In this document: positions 51,801 to 59,572 of the stretch, one piece after another
How the letters are laid out: every line of letters starts with the position of its first letter
Position numbering within the stretch: the first letter of the stretch is position 1
Source: Agromyces sp. LHK192
Lineage (GTDB): Bacteria; Actinomycetota; Actinomycetes; Actinomycetales; Microbacteriaceae
Direction: 5' to 3'
Length of the DNA stretch: 64,000 nucleotides
Assembly (NCBI RefSeq): GCF_004006235.1
Contig: NZ_CP034753.1
Span: 3,472,001-3,536,000 of the forward strand
The notes under the pieces: model-generated
What the model saw: the letters and a program-made list of their open reading frames with translations, nothing else
The model's database searches: none
What the model was told of the DNA's origin: nothing
Made by a program: the position numbers and the translations under genes

Positions 51801-54133
51801 CTGGAGACGTACCCCCAGCTCGCGCCGGTCGCCGCTTCGGTGCCGAACGCCTGGTCGGAGCGGGTCTGGTAGAGGCCCATCCGGTCGGTCGTGTCGACGG
51901 CGTCGGTCGTGACGGCGCCGGAGTTCGCGAAGTAGAGCGTGAAGTCGTGCTCGATCAGGTCGTCGAGGGTCGCCTCGGGGAACGCTGCGTCGCCGCCCTC
52001 GTTCGCCGGCAAGAGCGTGAAGGCCTGGTTGCCGCCGCCGTTCGACGTCCACAGGCCGACGGTTGCCCCGGCCGAGGTCGACTGCCCGGCCACGTCGAGC
52101 ACGCGTTCGCGCGCGGCGTTCAGCAGCGTGAACGTGCGACCGTCGGTGCTGTTCGCGATCCACTGGGCGGAGGCATCCGCCCTGGCCTCGTCGTCGGTGA
52201 GCTGACGCAGCGTCGTGCCGTTCGCGTCGGCCGCGAGCGTGCGGCCGTCGGCCAGGCGCAGCGCGAAGCGGTCGCGGGCGGTGCCGTCGCCGTCGCTCAG
52301 GCGGGTCGCGGTCCAAACCTGGGTCGCGTCGGCGTCGGGGTCGGCGCTGCCGCCGAGCACGGTGGCGGGCGACCCGTTCGTCGCGGCGAGCGGCTTGCCG
52401 CTCTGCACGCCGACGAGGCGGAACTCGTCGCCGTCGCCGACCGCGGGTGCGGCGTCGGCGACGCCGGATGCTCCCGAGACGACGAAGGTCGTCACCGACT
52501 TCGCCGGAACGGTGAGCTCGGCCGACTTCGTCCCCGCATCGACCGCGACGGGCGCGCCCTCGACGAGCGCGGCGCTCGACGGGGCATCCGCCGGCGACTG
52601 GGTCGTGACGATCGGGGTCACGGTCGCACCGGGGGCGAGGTCGCCGAAGCCGGAGAGGTCGATGCGCACCGTGCGCTCATCGCCCGACGCGTTGGTGTGC
52701 ACGAGCACGGCACCGGAGCCGTCCTGCTTCACGGCGCTCGTGGTCTGCGCGTCGTTCGTGGGGACGATGCGGTCGCCCGGCTCGATGTAGTGCGTGAAGT
52801 TGCGGAGCGTGTCGAACTTCGTGTTCGTCGCGACGCGGCACGACGGGTCGGCGTCGCCCGCCGCGATCCGGCGCTCGGAGTCGCCGTCGGCGTTGCAGTC
52901 GAAGTCGATGAAGACCGATCCCCAGTTCAGCTTCTCCTGGCGCTCCATGTTGAAGAGGTCCTCGACGGGCTGCCAGAGCACCCAGGCCGACGGGTCGAGT
53001 TCGCGCAGGTCGGCGGTGATGTGCTGGGCGATGCCGAGGCCGTTCTCGATCGACGAGGGGTTCCACCCGTTGCCGCCCCAGTTGCCCTCGACCTCGCTCA
53101 TCCAGAGCGGCTTGCCGGCGGACTTGGCGATGTCTCGGGCGCGGAGCCGGTCGCCGGTGCCGTAGGTGTGCACGTTGAGCTGCTCGACGACGGCCTTCGC
53201 CTCCGGCGTCCAGCCGTCCCAGTCGGCGACGAACTTGCCCGGGTTGGTCTCGTCGGGGCCGGAGACCGCGGCATCCGTCGTCGTGTCGGACTCCGCGAGT
53301 TCGGCGGCGAGGGTCGTCAGCAGGTCGGCCTGGAGCGCCGGGCCGACATGCGCCCCCTCCTGACGGCCGCCGACCGGGGTCCCCGAGCCGTCCAGCGTGG
53401 TGCCCCAGTAGTTGGTGTTGGGCTCGTTCAGCGGGTCGATCGTGTCGAACGAGATGCCGTGCGCGTCTTCGACGTGCTGCGCGACGGTCTTGAGGTACGT
53501 TGCGAACTTCCCGAACGCCTCGGGCTTGATCTGCTCGGCGTTCGCGTCGAAGCCGCCCGAGACGTACCCGGACTCGGTCATGAAGTACGGCGGCGAGTTG
53601 CTGAACGCCTCCCACTTGGTCACGCGGTCCTTGATCGCATCGACCCAGGCCAGCTGCGCGGCATCCGCGGTGAAGTCGTAGTCGGATGCCTCATCGCCCG
53701 TCCATGCGGCGAGCATCCGGTCGCGGTCGGCGTACGAGGACGTGATCGCGCCGTCGGCGTCGCTCAGGGGGGCGTCGGGGTTCCACCAGCCCGGCACCGC
53801 GCCGCCGGCGCGGAGGTAGTCGGTCACGTCGGAGGCGTTGCCGCCGCCGATGTTGTACCTGGCGATGTTGAGGTTGAGGCCGTCGTCGCCGAAGACCGTC
53901 TCGATGAGTTCATCGCGGAGGTCGGCGGGGTAGGCGCCGGTGGCGTTGGCCATCCAGACGAGGCTCGTGCCCCATCCGTCGAAGGCCGGGCCGGTGACGG
54001 CCGGGTTGGGCGTGAGCACCACGTCGGGTTCCGCCGCTGCTGCGGCGAGCGGTGCGAACTGGAGAGCGCCGGCGACGACTGCCGCGGCCGTGAGGCTCGC
54101 GGCGGCGCGGGCGCGCGCATTCGAGGAAGACAC
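48845..54133 (-). CDS. Secreted two-enzyme galactanase: GH30 endo-beta-1,6- plus GH43 exo-beta-1,3-galactanase
   Basis: 1762 residues from GTG 54133. Signal peptide 1-34. GH30 module (about 45-555): FDGWGTSLVWMANATGAYP, ARYNIGGGNASDV, probable acid/base Glu237 in PLNEPNTNYW and nucleophile Glu347 in WMSEVEGNWGG, as in endo-beta-1,6-galactanases (GH30_5). A ricin-B-like part (about 568-710), a CBM-like domain (725-900) and a FIVAR-like helical linker (905-970) follow. GH43 module (about 972-1340): HGGQVVPSTDDEGRTIYYLYGEDR, GMARDMNLFVDDDGTGYIIYSS, RESPAIFKHDERYFLITSG (acid Glu1228) and WNSQPSS, where Gln1285 fits the unusual Gln base of GH43_24. A second CBM-like domain similar to the first and Ig-like domains end the chain. 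It should strip type II arabinogalactan. Confidence 0.88.
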   Translation of the reverse strand: MSSSNARARAAASLTAAAVVAGALQFAPLAAAAAEPDVVLTPNPAVTGPAFDGWGTSLVWMANATGAYPADLRDELIETVFGDDGLNLNIARYNIGGGNASDVTDYLRAGGAVPGWWNPDAPLSDADGAITSSYADRDRMLAAWTGDEASDYDFTADAAQLAWVDAIKDRVTKWEAFSNSPPYFMTESGYVSGGFDANAEQIKPEAFGKFATYLKTVAQHVEDAHGISFDTIDPLNEPNTNYWGTTLDGSGTPVGGRQEGAHVGPALQADLLTTLAAELAESDTTTDAAVSGPDETNPGKFVADWDGWTPEAKAVVEQLNVHTYGTGDRLRARDIAKSAGKPLWMSEVEGNWGGNGWNPSSIENGLGIAQHITADLRELDPSAWVLWQPVEDLFNMERQEKLNWGSVFIDFDCNADGDSERRIAAGDADPSCRVATNTKFDTLRNFTHYIEPGDRIVPTNDAQTTSAVKQDGSGAVLVHTNASGDERTVRIDLSGFGDLAPGATVTPIVTTQSPADAPSSAALVEGAPVAVDAGTKSAELTVPAKSVTTFVVSGASGVADAAPAVGDGDEFRLVGVQSGKPLAATNGSPATVLGGSADPDADATQVWTATRLSDGDGTARDRFALRLADGRTLAADANGTTLRQLTDDEARADASAQWIANSTDGRTFTLLNAARERVLDVAGQSTSAGATVGLWTSNGGGNQAFTLLPANEGGDAAFPEATLDDLIEHDFTLYFANSGAVTTDAVDTTDRMGLYQTRSDQAFGTEAATGASWGYVSSPTSNPVRGSSSESVNRTDTLLVDEEPSGANLSNREVAYAFDLPDGEYELTYGIDLPPNWAARTVELRAEGGTLETVTPGEALLERTYPVTVADGRLDVSVHSPAGRTNGYLDPAVSYVVVRASVDWTTEVLEAKLAVSEASDGVEYSPGSLRALEDAREAAQRLVDDASTDAAAIREAYDRLTDAFDLLAEALPPYTSFHPGQEWLDTDGEVIQAHGGQVVPSTDDEGRTIYYLYGEDRTNGYHSAPGVHVYSSYDLYNWTDRGVALRALSSEEQFDEDPYFQELYGDYTQEQRDAVYRDLGTVPVAGVTPPIIERPKVIHNERTGKWVMWAHMDGPSATSTAQYAKATAGVAVADSPFGPFRYIDSYRLHYAPDDAMPPNHAPNNRGMARDMNLFVDDDGTGYIIYSSEENATMFISKLNDEYTDLATPADEAVLGVDYNRITVNEHRESPAIFKHDERYFLITSGTTGWSPNPSRWGTATDLMGTWTNMGDPFPSWASSNSWNSQPSSVIPVDREQGKYIYMGDRWNGGGDLKNAQMVWLPLNMGEGGDTLSVEVHDEWTLDQLDQWAVWDVAGVPASVPMGGAFDVPVVTVTQSGADTQQRVEWTFDGSFDTAGVVTATGTLPDFGGRTFTREIAVVPDHVQYAVNAGGKRTADWEALVAAASDQAPLRNSRPDQAYGVDAGTQAAWGYVGSQSAVAGGEDGTMFSTLRYATEGADLTYRFDGLAPGGYTVYAGYADPWAQWDDRGAEVTVNGVVVEADHDFDAANQTAAYGDVVVGEDGRIEFTLRPTRGPDVQLSWLVIAADEAPVPDTAGPELALATAPGAPDGSAGWYRTPVAIDATATDASGVAAIEYRVDGGSWQPYAAGTLVGTAKRGVEVRATDVLGNVSTGSLALKVDSTPARSGAGKLDLLGLVRIVGVAATDAGGSGVSRIETRVDGGAWRSTTGAAAVVVVGPGKHTVEHRAIDAAGNVETPRKVSIGR

Positions 54134-54154
54134 CGTTGTCCGTTTCTGTCGGAG

Positions 54155-54192
54155 ATGTTTACGTCAACATCGAGAGATGTTGACGCAAACAT
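54155..54192 (-). promoter_or_regulatory. Two tandem LacI-type operators
   Basis: ATGTTTACGTCAACAT (54155-54170) and ATGTTGACGCAAACAT (54177-54192) are 16-bp near-palindromes with a central CG, typical of LacI-family sites. Their centres are 22 bp apart, two helical turns. The nearer site ends 22 bases before the galactanase GTG, so binding should block transcription. No lacI-type gene is in the window. Confidence 0.7.
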
Positions 54193-54300
54193 AGCGGCCG
54201 ACGGGCGCGCTGTCGAGCGATTTCCGTCGATCGGCCGGATGCCCGCGCTCTCACGGCATCAGCTCGCGCCCGATGCCGCGCGCCGCCGGGCGGCTGCGCC

Positions 54301-55143
54301 TCAGGGCCGCCCGTACGGCGAGACCGACCAGGTCAGCTCGGCCAGCTTCGCCTGCCCGGAGATGCTCGGGTGGAAGTAGTCGAGGATCGAGATCTGGCTC
54401 GAGGTGAACGCGAAGTTCGCGACGGCCCCGCCGTCCCACGTGCAGTTCGGCCGGGCCTGGCACTCCGCGGCGAGCGCGGCGTTGAACGCGTCGACGCGGC
54501 CCTGCACGTCGGCGCGGCGCTGCACGTCGGCGGGCTTCGTGCTCGTCGGCGCCGCGAGCATCGACTGGCACAGCTTGGCGGCACCCCAGACGAGGCGCGC
54601 GCCCGTCCTCGACTTGTTCAGGTCGTACAGGCGCATCAGGCTCGGGATCGACGTCACGAGGATCTGCGTGTTCGGCGTCTGCACGGTGAGCACGTCGAGG
54701 GCCTGCTTGACCTGCGCACGGAACGCATCGGGCGCCGTCATCTCGGCGACGGTCCGCGTGCACGCGTCGTTCGCGCCGATCTGCACGGTGACGTACGCGG
54801 CCCCTGTCGCCGCAGCGGCCTGCGCCTGCGCGGCGAGGTTCACGGCCTTCGCCGATCGCGCCGACAGGTTCGTCGCCACGAGCCCGGGCACGCCCTTCGC
54901 GCGAATGCGGTTCGCGTGCGAGTTCACCCAGCCGACGTTGCCCGTCGACCAGCTGTACGTGGGGCAGTCGCGATACCCGCAGGCATCCGTCGCCTGGCTG
55001 ATCGAGTCGCCGATCGCCGCCATCGACGGCGGCGGCGGCAAGGGCGCGGCCTGCGCCGGCCCGGCGACCGACCCGGCGAAGATCAACCCGGTCGCGGCTG
55101 CGGCGACGAGCAGCAGCCGACGGATGCCTCGGACGTTCGACAT
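54301..55143 (-). CDS. Secreted SGNH-family hydrolase (lipase/esterase)
   Basis: 280 residues; start 55143 (MSNVRGIRR) has AGGAGGG 7 bases upstream. A signal peptide (RLLLVAAAATGLIFAGSVAGPAQA) ends at AQA. Block I is MAAIGDSISQATDACG with the nucleophile Ser. Block III is VTVQIGANDACT, and block V is ISILDYFHPSISGQ with the catalytic Asp and His. Several Cys suggest disulfides, as in Streptomyces SGNH lipases. It acts outside the cell on acyl or acetyl esters, possibly acetylated plant glycans given its neighbours. Confidence 0.9.
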   Translation of the reverse strand: MSNVRGIRRLLLVAAAATGLIFAGSVAGPAQAAPLPPPPSMAAIGDSISQATDACGYRDCPTYSWSTGNVGWVNSHANRIRAKGVPGLVATNLSARSAKAVNLAAQAQAAAATGAAYVTVQIGANDACTRTVAEMTAPDAFRAQVKQALDVLTVQTPNTQILVTSIPSLMRLYDLNKSRTGARLVWGAAKLCQSMLAAPTSTKPADVQRRADVQGRVDAFNAALAAECQARPNCTWDGGAVANFAFTSSQISILDYFHPSISGQAKLAELTWSVSPYGRP

Positions 55144-55376
55144 GTCGCGACCCTCCTGCACGGCTCGCGTCGATCGGCAGCATAGGGCTGGGCGCGGGGA
55201 TGTCGGTGTTCGCGCGGCACGGTACTCTGTGCCCGGGTCGGCGGCCACCCCCCGTGCGGGGGAACCGCGTCCTGCGCCACGCAACCGTCATGCCGTCGAC
55301 ATCCGGCGGTCACATCCCGCGCGTACGTTCCCGACATGGAGGGGACACCGCGCTACCGCCACGACGAGGACGTCGC

Positions 55377-57635
55377 ATGATCGATCACGTCGATCCGTTC
55401 ATCGGGACCGGGGTCACCGACCTGCCGCCGCAGCAAGGGTTGGCGGCGACGTGGTGGTGGCCCAAGCCGCAGGTGGGCAACACGCATCCCGGCGCGACGT
55501 ACCCCCTCGGCATGGTCTCGGCGTGCGCGTACTCGGGCGCCTACCCGACCGGGTACGGAGCGTACGACCTGAACACCGAGGGCGTGCCGCCGACCCTGCA
55601 CGACGGGTCGCTCGCCTCGGGGTTCACGCACTTCCAGCAGTCGGGAACCGGTGCGATCCGCAAGTACTACAACTACTTCCGGGTGACGCCGATGACCGAG
55701 CCCCTCGACGAACTGGGCCGGATGTGGGAGCTGAGCGACGAGCGCGCGAGCCCGGGCCGGTACACCGCGACGCTCGAGTCGGGCATCAAGGCCGACCTCA
55801 CCGTGGGCCCCAAGAGCGCGGTGCACCGCTACACGTTCCCGAAGCACCGGAACGCCCGGATCGTCATCGACTTCTCGCTCGGCGGCCTGTCGATCCCCTA
55901 CGGGTCGACGACCCCGCTGCGCGCCCATCTCGAGACGCTCTCCCCCGGGGTCGCGCGCGGCGAGGTGGTCGTCGAGGGTGCGCCGCTCGCGGTGCACGTC
56001 GAGTGCGACACCCCGCAGTGGCGGCAGATGCTCTGGTACGACCGTCGGCTGATGCCGGGCGGCACGCGACTCGACTTCGACCACATCAGGCCCACGACGC
56101 TGCGCAGCTTCGGCCTCATGTGGGTCGGCCCCGCGGAGGCCGGCCAGACGATCGAGCTGCGCTTCGGGTTCTCGCTGCGCGGCACCGAGCAGGCGAGGGA
56201 GAACCTCGAGCGCGACTGCGGGCCTGGGCCCGATCGGTTCTCCCATCGTCGTTCACGCACCGAGAAGACGTGGAAGCGCAGCCTGCAGGCCGTGCGCGTC
56301 GACACCCCGTCGCCCGCCCGGCGCACGGTGTTCTCGACCGCGCTCTACCACTCGCTCATCAAGCCGTGCCTCGCGCCCGACGAGAGCCCGTTCTGGCCCA
56401 CGCCCGGGCCGTTCACGTTCGACCTGTCGACGATGTGGGACATCTACCGCACCCAGCTGCCGCTGCTCACGACGTTGATGCCCGAGCGCGCCGTCGAGCT
56501 CGGCAACGCGCTGCTGACGATCGCCGAGGAGGAGGGCAACTTCCCGATCGGCTACCGCATGGCGCGCGGCAGCGACCGGTTCTCGCGGCAGGGGTCAGCG
56601 CTCGCGCACACCTTCCTCGCCGACCTCTGCCAGCTCGGCGTCGACGGCATCGACTGGGACTGGGCCCTCGTGCACATGCACAACGACCTGCGCCGCACCT
56701 ACGGCGAGGACTACCTGCTGCACGGGCACGCGCACCCGATCAGCCACACGCTCGACCTCGCATTCGGGTACTGGTGCACGGCCAAGGTCGCCCGCCGCTG
56801 CGGCGACCTGAAGCTCGCCGAAGACCTCGAGCAGCTCGCCGGCCGCTGGGTGAACGCGTACGACCGCCAGACCGGGCTGCTTCGCACGTCGACCTTCTAC
56901 GAGGGCAGCATGTGGAACTACTCGTTCCGGTTGCAGCAGGACATGGCCGGCCGCATCGGGCTCGCCGGCGGCGACGAGGGCTTCACGCGGCTGCTCGACC
57001 GGTTCTTCGGGTATGGCGCCGAGCCGGTGACGCAGCCCGGCCTCGCACCGTCGGCCGAGGAGATGGCCGCCGGGTACGCGCTGGGGCGGTTCGAGGGCCT
57101 CAACAACGAGCCCGACATGGAGTCGCCGTGGGCCTATATGTACGCGGGCCGGCCCGACCGCACCGCCGAGATCGTGCATGACATCGTCCAGCAGCAGTTC
57201 GGGGTGGGCCGCGGCGGCCTGCCCGGCAACGACGACTCGGGCGGGCTCAGCTCCTGGTACGTGTGGGCGTCGCTGGGCGTCTTCCCGGTGGCCGGGCAGA
57301 GCATGTTCCTGCTGAACGCGCCGTCGTTCGCGGAGTCGAAGATCCGCGTCGCCGGCGACGACACGTTCCGCATCGAGACGGTCGGGTTCACCGAGCCGCG
57401 CCCTGGCGGGCCCGCGCAGTACGTGCAGTCGATGGCGCTGAACGGCGCGCCGCTGACGCGGCCGTGGCTGCGGGCCGCCGAACTGCACCACGGGGGCACG
57501 CTGACCGTCGCCCTCGGGCCCGAGCCGAGCGACTGGGCGACCGCGGAACGGCCGCCGTCGTACGCCGCGCCAGATCCGACGGCGATCCCGGATGCCCCGG
57601 CCTCGCCGGCATCCGTCCCCGCCGCGCCGACCTGA
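55377..57635 (+). CDS. GH92-family alpha-mannosidase-like glycoside hydrolase
   Basis: 752 residues; ATG 55377 has GAGGA 6 bases upstream. GH92 features: VDPFIGTGVTDLP at the start, GNTHPGATYPLGMVSACAY, GSLASGFTHFQQSGTGA, FTFDLSTMWDIYRTQLPLLTTLMPE and GRGGLPGNDDSGGLSSWYVWASLGVFPVAGQ, the family's strongest block. Known GH92 enzymes are Ca2+-dependent exo-alpha-mannosidases on N-glycans or mannans. Unlike most it has no signal peptide, so it probably works on imported oligosaccharides or internal glycans. The TGYG-YDLN region is longer and Trp-rich, so substrate specificity may differ. Confidence 0.9.
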   Translation: MIDHVDPFIGTGVTDLPPQQGLAATWWWPKPQVGNTHPGATYPLGMVSACAYSGAYPTGYGAYDLNTEGVPPTLHDGSLASGFTHFQQSGTGAIRKYYNYFRVTPMTEPLDELGRMWELSDERASPGRYTATLESGIKADLTVGPKSAVHRYTFPKHRNARIVIDFSLGGLSIPYGSTTPLRAHLETLSPGVARGEVVVEGAPLAVHVECDTPQWRQMLWYDRRLMPGGTRLDFDHIRPTTLRSFGLMWVGPAEAGQTIELRFGFSLRGTEQARENLERDCGPGPDRFSHRRSRTEKTWKRSLQAVRVDTPSPARRTVFSTALYHSLIKPCLAPDESPFWPTPGPFTFDLSTMWDIYRTQLPLLTTLMPERAVELGNALLTIAEEEGNFPIGYRMARGSDRFSRQGSALAHTFLADLCQLGVDGIDWDWALVHMHNDLRRTYGEDYLLHGHAHPISHTLDLAFGYWCTAKVARRCGDLKLAEDLEQLAGRWVNAYDRQTGLLRTSTFYEGSMWNYSFRLQQDMAGRIGLAGGDEGFTRLLDRFFGYGAEPVTQPGLAPSAEEMAAGYALGRFEGLNNEPDMESPWAYMYAGRPDRTAEIVHDIVQQQFGVGRGGLPGNDDSGGLSSWYVWASLGVFPVAGQSMFLLNAPSFAESKIRVAGDDTFRIETVGFTEPRPGGPAQYVQSMALNGAPLTRPWLRAAELHHGGTLTVALGPEPSDWATAERPPSYAAPDPTAIPDAPASPASVPAAPT

Positions 57636-57666
57636 GCGCGCGGCATCCCGCATCGACACCACCGAA

Positions 57667-57718
57667 ACCGACACCGACACCGACACCGACACCAGACGAT
57701 CACCACCAGACGATCACC
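57667..57718 (+). repeat. Tandem repeats in the leader of the GT4 gene
   Basis: ACCGAC is repeated four times exactly (57667-57690). Directly after it ACCAGACGATCACC is duplicated head to tail (57691-57704, 57705-57718). Both lie between the GH92 stop and the GT4 SD, so they would be in the leader or intercistronic RNA. Confidence 0.7.
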
Positions 57719-57761
57719 GACCATCCACCGATCACCGACCGCCACCAGACCGGAGGACGCC

Positions 57762-59072
57762 ATGACCGCCGTGACCCGCACCGCACCGACCCGCCTCGTG
57801 ATCGTCGTGCGCGCCGATCCCGTGATCTGCGGCCACTCCGTGGAGGCGCGCAACCTCGCCGAGGTCGCCCTGACCCGCGGGTTCGACGACGTGCGCATCG
57901 TGACCTGGCCGATCGAGCGGCTCGAGGCGGCCGGGCTGCCGCTCAAGCCGCTCGACGTCGTGCTCCCGTACAGCCCCGGCATCACGGTCGAACGGCCCGA
58001 GCCGGTCGGCGACTACAAGGTTCCCGACAGCCGCTACCTCGCCGGCATCACGGGCCGGCTCGTCGAACTGTTCACCGACGGCGTGCCGACCGTCGCGCTC
58101 TCGCTCTACCTGAGCCCGCACACCGTTGCGGTCGCCGACGCGATGCGGGTCGCCTGGTCGACCGGCCTGCCGGTGAACGTCACGACGATCGCCGAGGCGG
58201 TCGGGTCGGATGTCACGAACATCGTGCGCGCGTGCGTCGCCGAGGGTCGCTTCGGACCGGCCGCGCACATCCTGTCGAGCTACCTGAGCCAGGACCACTG
58301 CGTCGCCGTGTCGGAGTACACGCGCGACCTCATCGTGGAGTCGGCGGCCGAGGTCGACGAGATCCACGGCACCCGGTTCGCCGACCAGTGCCGCGAACGC
58401 GTCGCGATCTCGTACCCCGCGATCGACTCGTCGCCGTACCTCGACCTCGACCCGATCGAGGTCGAGCGCGTCGCCGCCGCACGCGGCCTGCGCACGGGCG
58501 GATACGTGCTGTTCCTGTCACGGCTCGCACGCGCGAAGGGCATCGACGACCTCATCGACGGGTTCGCGCGGAGCGCGGCCGCACGCGAGGGACAGCGCCT
58601 GGTGATCGCGGGGCGCGGGCCCGAGGCATCCGAGTTGCACGCGGTCGCGGCGGCATCCGGCGTCGGCGACCTGATCGACTTCCTCGACGACGTCGGCGAC
58701 GCCGAGAAGCCGTACCTGATGGCCGGATGCTCCGCCTTCGTGCTGCCCTCGAAGCCGCGGCCCGAGTTCGTCGAGACGTTCGGCATCGCGCTCGCGGAGA
58801 AGATGCTCGCCGGCGGCGGGCCGATCATCACGTGCGACACGGGCGGCATCGGCGAGGCCGTGGGGTCGTTCGCGACGATGGTTCCGGCCGGTGACGGCGC
58901 GGCGATCGCGACCGCGATCGACGAGGCGCTCGCGGTGCCTTCGGAGACGCAGGCCGTTCGCGCGGTCGCCGCGCGCGACTACGCGCTGCAGTTCGACCGG
59001 GTCAACGTGTTCGACCGGCTGTTCGCGCGCGTGCTGCCGGCACCCGACCAACTGCCGGTGCCGGTGGCCTGA
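57762..59072 (+). CDS. GT4-family glycosyltransferase
   Basis: 436 residues; CGGAGG precedes ATG 57762. GT-B fold: N-terminal LVIVVRADPVICGHSVEARNLAEVALTRGFDDVRIV, and in the donor domain GYVLFLSRLARAKGIDDLIDGFARS, QRLVIAGRGPEASELHAVAAASGVGDLIDFLDDVGDAEKPYLMAGCSAFVLPSKPRPEFVETFGIALAEKMLAGGGPIITCDTGGIGEAVG. The E-x7-E motif is present as EFVETFGIALAE, typical of retaining GT4 enzymes. Sugar and acceptor are unknown. It follows the GH92 gene by 126 bases containing tandem repeats, so co-transcription is possible but unproven. Confidence 0.88.
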   Translation: MTAVTRTAPTRLVIVVRADPVICGHSVEARNLAEVALTRGFDDVRIVTWPIERLEAAGLPLKPLDVVLPYSPGITVERPEPVGDYKVPDSRYLAGITGRLVELFTDGVPTVALSLYLSPHTVAVADAMRVAWSTGLPVNVTTIAEAVGSDVTNIVRACVAEGRFGPAAHILSSYLSQDHCVAVSEYTRDLIVESAAEVDEIHGTRFADQCRERVAISYPAIDSSPYLDLDPIEVERVAAARGLRTGGYVLFLSRLARAKGIDDLIDGFARSAAAREGQRLVIAGRGPEASELHAVAAASGVGDLIDFLDDVGDAEKPYLMAGCSAFVLPSKPRPEFVETFGIALAEKMLAGGGPIITCDTGGIGEAVGSFATMVPAGDGAAIATAIDEALAVPSETQAVRAVAARDYALQFDRVNVFDRLFARVLPAPDQLPVPVA

Positions 59073-59113
59073 CCCCAGGGGTTCGTCGCTCCTGCACGGC
59101 CGGATCGGGCCGA

Positions 59114-59142
59114 CTCGCGGAGCGCGGCGCGAAGTCCGCGAG
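59114..59142. terminator. Hairpin between GT4 and small membrane protein genes
   Basis: CTCGCGGA (59114-59121) and TCCGCGAG (59135-59142) pair perfectly over a 13-base loop between convergent gene ends; a bidirectional terminator. Confidence 0.55.
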
Positions 59143-59150
59143 CGAGCGGA

Positions 59151-59387
59151 TCAGTGCGTGACGAACCAGGCGAGCGCGCCGGCGACGCCGAGGCCCGTGG
59201 CCCACGCGAGCAGTGCGAGCGGCTGACCGAGCGCGAGTCGGACGCGTCGCGGGCGCTGGGTGCGGTCGAAGACCGCGGCGGTCGCGGCGGCCGCGATCGC
59301 GCGGTCGGACTCGCGGAGCGTCAGCGGCGCGGTCGCGGGAACGGGCGCGGTTGCGGGCGCGACGACAGTGGAGGACAGCTCGGACAC
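59151..59387 (-). CDS. Small membrane protein, 78 aa
   Basis: Starts at GTG 59387 (read SELSSTVVAPATAPVPATAP), a Pro/Ala/Thr head, then an Arg-rich turn (DRTQRPRRVRLALGQ) and one membrane helix (PLALLAWATGLGVAGALAWFVTH) at the C-terminus. Tail-anchored topology. No family recognised and the SD is weak; coding bias supports it moderately. Confidence 0.55.
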   Translation of the reverse strand: MSELSSTVVAPATAPVPATAPLTLRESDRAIAAAATAAVFDRTQRPRRVRLALGQPLALLAWATGLGVAGALAWFVTH

Positions 59388-59521
59388 GATGGTCCAGCCT
59401 GCTCCGCCGGGTTGGGAGCCGGTCGTACGCGAGCCGTGGGCGGGCTGCGAGATACCTGTATGAATCCTCAGCTTCTGGGCGCAAGGAGGTCGGCGCCGAA
59501 CCTATGCGAGCGGAACGCGAA

Positions 59522-59552
59522 CCGGCCCGGCTCCACTGGGGAACCGGGCCGG
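59522..59552 (-). terminator. Hairpin terminator of the DEAD-box gene
   Basis: CCGGCCCGG (59522-59530) and CCGGGCCGG (59544-59552), 13-base loop, 20 bases past the leftward stop at 59573. Confidence 0.65.
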
Positions 59553-59572
59553 GTGCGATCAGGTCGTGACGA

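Noticed and set aside
48764..54379. Plus-strand open frame of 1871 codons opposite the galactanase gene
   Set aside because: Its protein is an Arg/Val/Asp-rich mix without domains. It is the frame-matched mirror of the galactanase, whose signal peptide, catalytic blocks and hairpin terminator support the other strand.
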